Below are positions 6,015 to 8,505 of a DNA stretch of 8,505 bases, piece by piece (the first letter of the stretch is position 1; each line of letters starts with the position of its first letter). This DNA comes from an uncultured bacterium (lineage in GTDB: Bacteria; Verrucomicrobiota; Kiritimatiellia; RFP12; UBA1067). Made by a program: the position numbers and the translations under genes. The notes under the pieces are model-generated. The model saw only the letters and a program-made list of their open reading frames with translations, had not been told where the DNA came from and made no database searches. Where the stretch lies: NCBI GenBank assembly GCA_902773475.1, contig CACYEO010000083.1, positions 1-8,505 of the forward strand, given 5' to 3'.

Positions 6015-6773
6015 ATGCAGAACGAAATCAAAGTGGGCGTAGTCGGCTGCGGATACATCGGCGGCGCGCTCAAGAAGTGGCTCGAGGACAACAATCCCGC
6101 AGTGCGCGTTTTCGCGAGCGATCCGCCCAAGGGGATGAACGACCCGATGGACGGCGTGGACGTGGCGTTCGTGAGCATACACGTGCCCACCGAAGCGGAC
6201 GGTTCGCAGGACGTCTCGCTCCTCGAATCCATCATACGCGGCCTCCCGGACGTCCCCGTGTTCGTCCGCACCACGATTCTCCCCGGCACTTCGGCGCGGC
6301 TCTCGGCGGCCACCGGCAGACGCGTGTACTTCATGCCGGAGTTCCTGACGCAGCGCACGGCGGAAAGCGACTTCGCGACCCAGCCCATGGTTTTCACGGG
6401 CGAGCCGGAGCTGCTTGCGCGCATATTCCCCGGCAAGAGGCACGTTGAAATGACGTCGCTCGAAGCGGAGATCGCCAAATACGCCCACAACGTCTTCGGC
6501 GCGCTCAAGGTGACTTATTTCAACGCCGTTGCGGACTATTGCCGCCGCCTCGGCGCCGGATACGAAAACGTCCGCAAGGGCGTCCTTCTCAGCGGCTACA
6601 TAAACGATACGCACACTCTCGTGCCCGGGCCGGACGGAAAGCCGGGCTACGGCGGCAAGTGTTTCCCCAAAGACGTGAACGCGCTCGCCGAACTCGCGAA
6701 AGACCTCCCCCTCGGCCGGCTGATCGCGCCGCTCCACGATCTCAACATGGGCTTCAGGGGCGAAGACCGGTGA
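6015..6773 (+). CDS. Compact UDP-glucose/GDP-mannose dehydrogenase-like protein
   Basis: This 252-residue protein belongs to the nucleotide-sugar (UDP-glucose 6-dehydrogenase) family, whose members oxidise a sugar C6 alcohol to a uronate with two NAD+. The N-terminal Rossmann fold has V-V-G-C-G-Y-I-G at 9-16. Further family motifs are R-T-T-I-L-P-G-T at 85-92, M-P-E-F-L, and E-I-A-K-Y-A-H-N giving the catalytic pair Lys155 and Asn159. The nucleophile is Cys216 in G-Y-G-G-K-C-F-P-K-D. It is oddly short: full enzymes have about 400-450 residues. The protein stops about 36 residues after the catalytic cysteine, so the C-terminal UDP-binding domain is missing, and about 30 residues are also lost from the Rossmann part. 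The stop overlaps uvrA, leaving no remnant of a lost domain, so this looks like a natural compact form rather than a fresh frameshift. The substrate is unknown. It starts 10 bp after the SPFH gene with a modest AAAGAG site. Confidence 0.82.
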   Translation: MQNEIKVGVVGCGYIGGALKKWLEDNNPAVRVFASDPPKGMNDPMDGVDVAFVSIHVPTEADGSQDVSLLESIIRGLPDVPVFVRTTILPGTSARLSAATGRRVYFMPEFLTQRTAESDFATQPMVFTGEPELLARIFPGKRHVEMTSLEAEIAKYAHNVFGALKVTYFNAVADYCRRLGAGYENVRKGVLLSGYINDTHTLVPGPDGKPGYGGKCFPKDVNALAELAKDLPLGRLIAPLHDLNMGFRGEDR

Positions 6774-8505
6774 ACCGCGACATAGAAATCGTGAACGCGC
6801 GGGTGCACAACCTGCGCGGCGTCTCCGTCACGATTCCGCGCAATTCGCTCACGGTCGTGACCGGGCTTTCCGGCTCGGGCAAATCCTCGCTCGCGTTCGA
6901 CACGCTTTACGCGGAAGGCCAGCGCCGCTACGTGGAGTCGCTCAGCGCCTACGCGCGCCAGTTCCTGGACCAGATGCAGAAGCCGGACGTGGAGCGCATC
7001 GACGGCCTCTCCCCCGCCATCGCCATAGAACAGCGCACCACGGGCGGCAATCCGCGCTCGATCGTGGCCACCGTCACGGAGATACACGACTACCTGCGTC
7101 TTCTGTACGGTTCGATAGCCGTGCCGCACTGCCACAAATGCGGCCGCCCGGTCCGCAGACAGTCCGCCGAGCAGATCGTAGAGTCGATAATGTCGCGACC
7201 GGAAGGCTCGAAGATAGTGATTTGCGCCCCGGTCGTGAAAGGGCGCAAAGGCTCGCAGGAAAAAGTTTTCGAGGAAATCAGGCGCAAGGGATTCGTGCGG
7301 GTTCGCGTGGACGGCGAAATGCATCCCGCGGACGAGGTTCCGGCGCTCGACAAGAAGAAGAACCATTCGGTCGACGCAGTCGTGGACCGGCTCGCCGTTT
7401 CGGGCGGAGCTTCCTTCCGCACACGCCTCACGGACTCCGTGGAACTCGGTCTGAAGACCGGGGGCGGGCTTATAACTGTCGTGGACGCGGACGGCGGCGA
7501 AACGGTGTACAGCGAAAAGAACGCCTGCCCGTCATGCGGCATTTCCTTCGACGAACTCAAGCCGCGCTCGTTCTCCTTCAACTCCCCCTTCGGCGCGTGC
7601 CCGCGCTGCGCAGGCCTTGGTTCGATATATTTTTTCGACGAAGATCTCATCGTGCCCGACAAGTCCCTCCCCCTCGGGGAGTGCATCCATCCGTGGCGCC
7701 GCGCCGGGCACATGGCGATCCTCTACTACAAGGAAGTCCTCTCGCACATCGCAAAGCAGTACGGCGTAAGCCTCTCCACGCCGTATGAAAAGCTTCCGGA
7801 GGATTTCCGCCGCAAGCTCATGCACGGATTCGACGACGATCTCGTCCTGCCCTGGCGGCGGAACGACAAGCCGTTCGCCGGCGTGATCGATTCCGTGAAG
7901 CGCATGATGGAAAACGCGGAAAGCGACGAGCGCCGCGAGAAGTTCGAAGCCTACCAGAGCTACCGCCCCTGCCCCGAATGCCGCGGCGCGCGGCTCCGTC
8001 CCGAATCGCGCGCGGCGACTGTCGCGGGAAAGACGATAATGGACGTCATGGCGATGCCGGTGAAAGACTGCCTGCGCTTTTTCGAGACAATCCCGCTGCA
8101 GGCCGAGGATGCGAGGATCGCGTCCGACATTCTCAAGGAAATCGTAAAACGCCTGCGGTTCCTCGACGAAGTCGGGCTGGACTATATTTCGCTCGACCGC
8201 CCGTCGTCCACCCTTTCCGGCGGCGAAATGCAGCGCATACGCCTCGCCACGCAGATAGGCTCCGGGCTTACGGGCGTCATGTATGTGCTCGACGAGCCTA
8301 CGATCGGTCTGCATCCGCGCGACAACGAGCGGCTGATTTCAATGCTGAAGACGCTGCGCGACCGCGGCAACACGGTGATAGTCGTGGAGCACGACGAGGA
8401 AATGATGCGCGCGGCGGACTGCATAGTCGACCTCGGCCCGCGCGCCGGAATCGAAGGCGGCCGCATAATGTACTCCGGCCCGTTCCCCGGGCTTGCAAAG
8501 GCCAA
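6770..8505 (+). CDS. uvrA: UvrA, excinuclease ABC subunit A (partial, 3' end beyond window)
   Basis: UvrA is the ATPase that finds bulky DNA damage and loads UvrB in nucleotide excision repair. The reading frame is open from GTG 6770 to the window edge, giving 578 codons of about 940. It begins with the family N-terminus (I-V-N-A-R-V-H-N-L). Walker A G-L-S-G-S-G-K-S is at 32-39, followed by L-Y-A-E-G-Q-R-R-Y-V-E-S-L-S-A-Y-A-R-Q-F. A UvrB-binding region spans about 130-245. The zinc module Cys253/256/277/280 is intact, and Cys121/124 with Cys401/404 probably form another. The first ATPase is completed by L-S-G-G-E at 482-486, Walker B V-L-D-E-P with Asp508 and Glu509, and H-loop His541. The second ATPase half lies outside the window. 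The GTG start overlaps the preceding TGA by 4 nt, implying translational coupling. No LexA-type site is evident upstream. Confidence 0.96.
   Translation, partial: MNRDIEIVNARVHNLRGVSVTIPRNSLTVVTGLSGSGKSSLAFDTLYAEGQRRYVESLSAYARQFLDQMQKPDVERIDGLSPAIAIEQRTTGGNPRSIVATVTEIHDYLRLLYGSIAVPHCHKCGRPVRRQSAEQIVESIMSRPEGSKIVICAPVVKGRKGSQEKVFEEIRRKGFVRVRVDGEMHPADEVPALDKKKNHSVDAVVDRLAVSGGASFRTRLTDSVELGLKTGGGLITVVDADGGETVYSEKNACPSCGISFDELKPRSFSFNSPFGACPRCAGLGSIYFFDEDLIVPDKSLPLGECIHPWRRAGHMAILYYKEVLSHIAKQYGVSLSTPYEKLPEDFRRKLMHGFDDDLVLPWRRNDKPFAGVIDSVKRMMENAESDERREKFEAYQSYRPCPECRGARLRPESRAATVAGKTIMDVMAMPVKDCLRFFETIPLQAEDARIASDILKEIVKRLRFLDEVGLDYISLDRPSSTLSGGEMQRIRLATQIGSGLTGVMYVLDEPTIGLHPRDNERLISMLKTLRDRGNTVIVVEHDEEMMRAADCIVDLGPRAGIEGGRIMYSGPFPGLAKA

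Noticed and set aside
4970..6508. A 512-residue open frame on the minus strand
   Set aside because: It spans the well-supported SPFH and dehydrogenase genes, is rich in Arg/His/Asp repeats typical of antisense frames in GC-rich DNA, and shows no family motif.
1..8505. tRNA, rRNA, CRISPR, insertion sequence or phage features
   Set aside because: None was seen: no cloverleaf, no regularly spaced direct repeats, no transposase or phage motif, and the window is almost fully occupied by ordinary coding genes.

Overview
This is a GC-rich bacterial window (roughly 60-65% by eye). Every gene lies on the + strand and intergenic gaps are 70 bp or shorter. It holds seven complete genes and the first 578 codons of an eighth. 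The best guess for the host is an anaerobic or gut-type member of the PVC superphylum (Kiritimatiellota, Lentisphaerota or Verrucomicrobiota). That guess rests on a V/A-type ATPase in the bacterial D-I-K order, a Tat-exported GH109/Gfo-Idh-MocA oxidoreductase-like enzyme, and high GC with frequent ATA and AGG codons. No marker in the window proves the lineage.

Layout: (1) 84-1499, a secreted GH109-type NAD-dependent glycosidase or Gfo/Idh/MocA protein. (2) 1551-4484, V/A-type ATPase subunits D (central stalk), I (membrane stator) and K (c-ring proteolipid). (3) 4504-6004, an NfeD-like membrane protein followed by an SPFH/band-7 (stomatin/QmcA-type) protein. This pair is found together in many bacteria and archaea. 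(4) 6015-6773, a compact nucleotide-sugar dehydrogenase-like protein with the catalytic residues but without the C-terminal UDP-binding domain. (5) 6770 to the window end, uvrA, starting at a GTG that overlaps the previous stop codon and running off the right edge.

How the genes fit together: D and I overlap by 4 nt (ATGA), I and K are separated by 13 bp, and K and NfeD by 19 bp. The SPFH gene and the dehydrogenase are 10 bp apart, and the dehydrogenase and uvrA overlap by 4 nt (GTGA). The region from D to uvrA therefore looks like one long transcription unit. It probably has internal control points at two GC-rich hairpin regions, 1518-1536 and 4993-5042. The second ends in a perfect 20-bp palindrome that directly abuts the strong Shine-Dalgarno of the SPFH gene. 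Subunits A, B and E, which normally precede D, are not here; the gene directly upstream of D is the GH109-type enzyme.

Most notable points: the c-ring subunit keeps the side-chain Na+ ligands known from Enterococcus hirae NtpK, which suggests a sodium-coupled ATPase. The dehydrogenase is unusually small. A palindrome abuts the SPFH ribosome-binding site. Nothing in the window is clearly a new multi-gene system. No tRNA, rRNA, CRISPR array, insertion sequence or phage gene was seen, and no gene-free stretch exceeds 100 bp.
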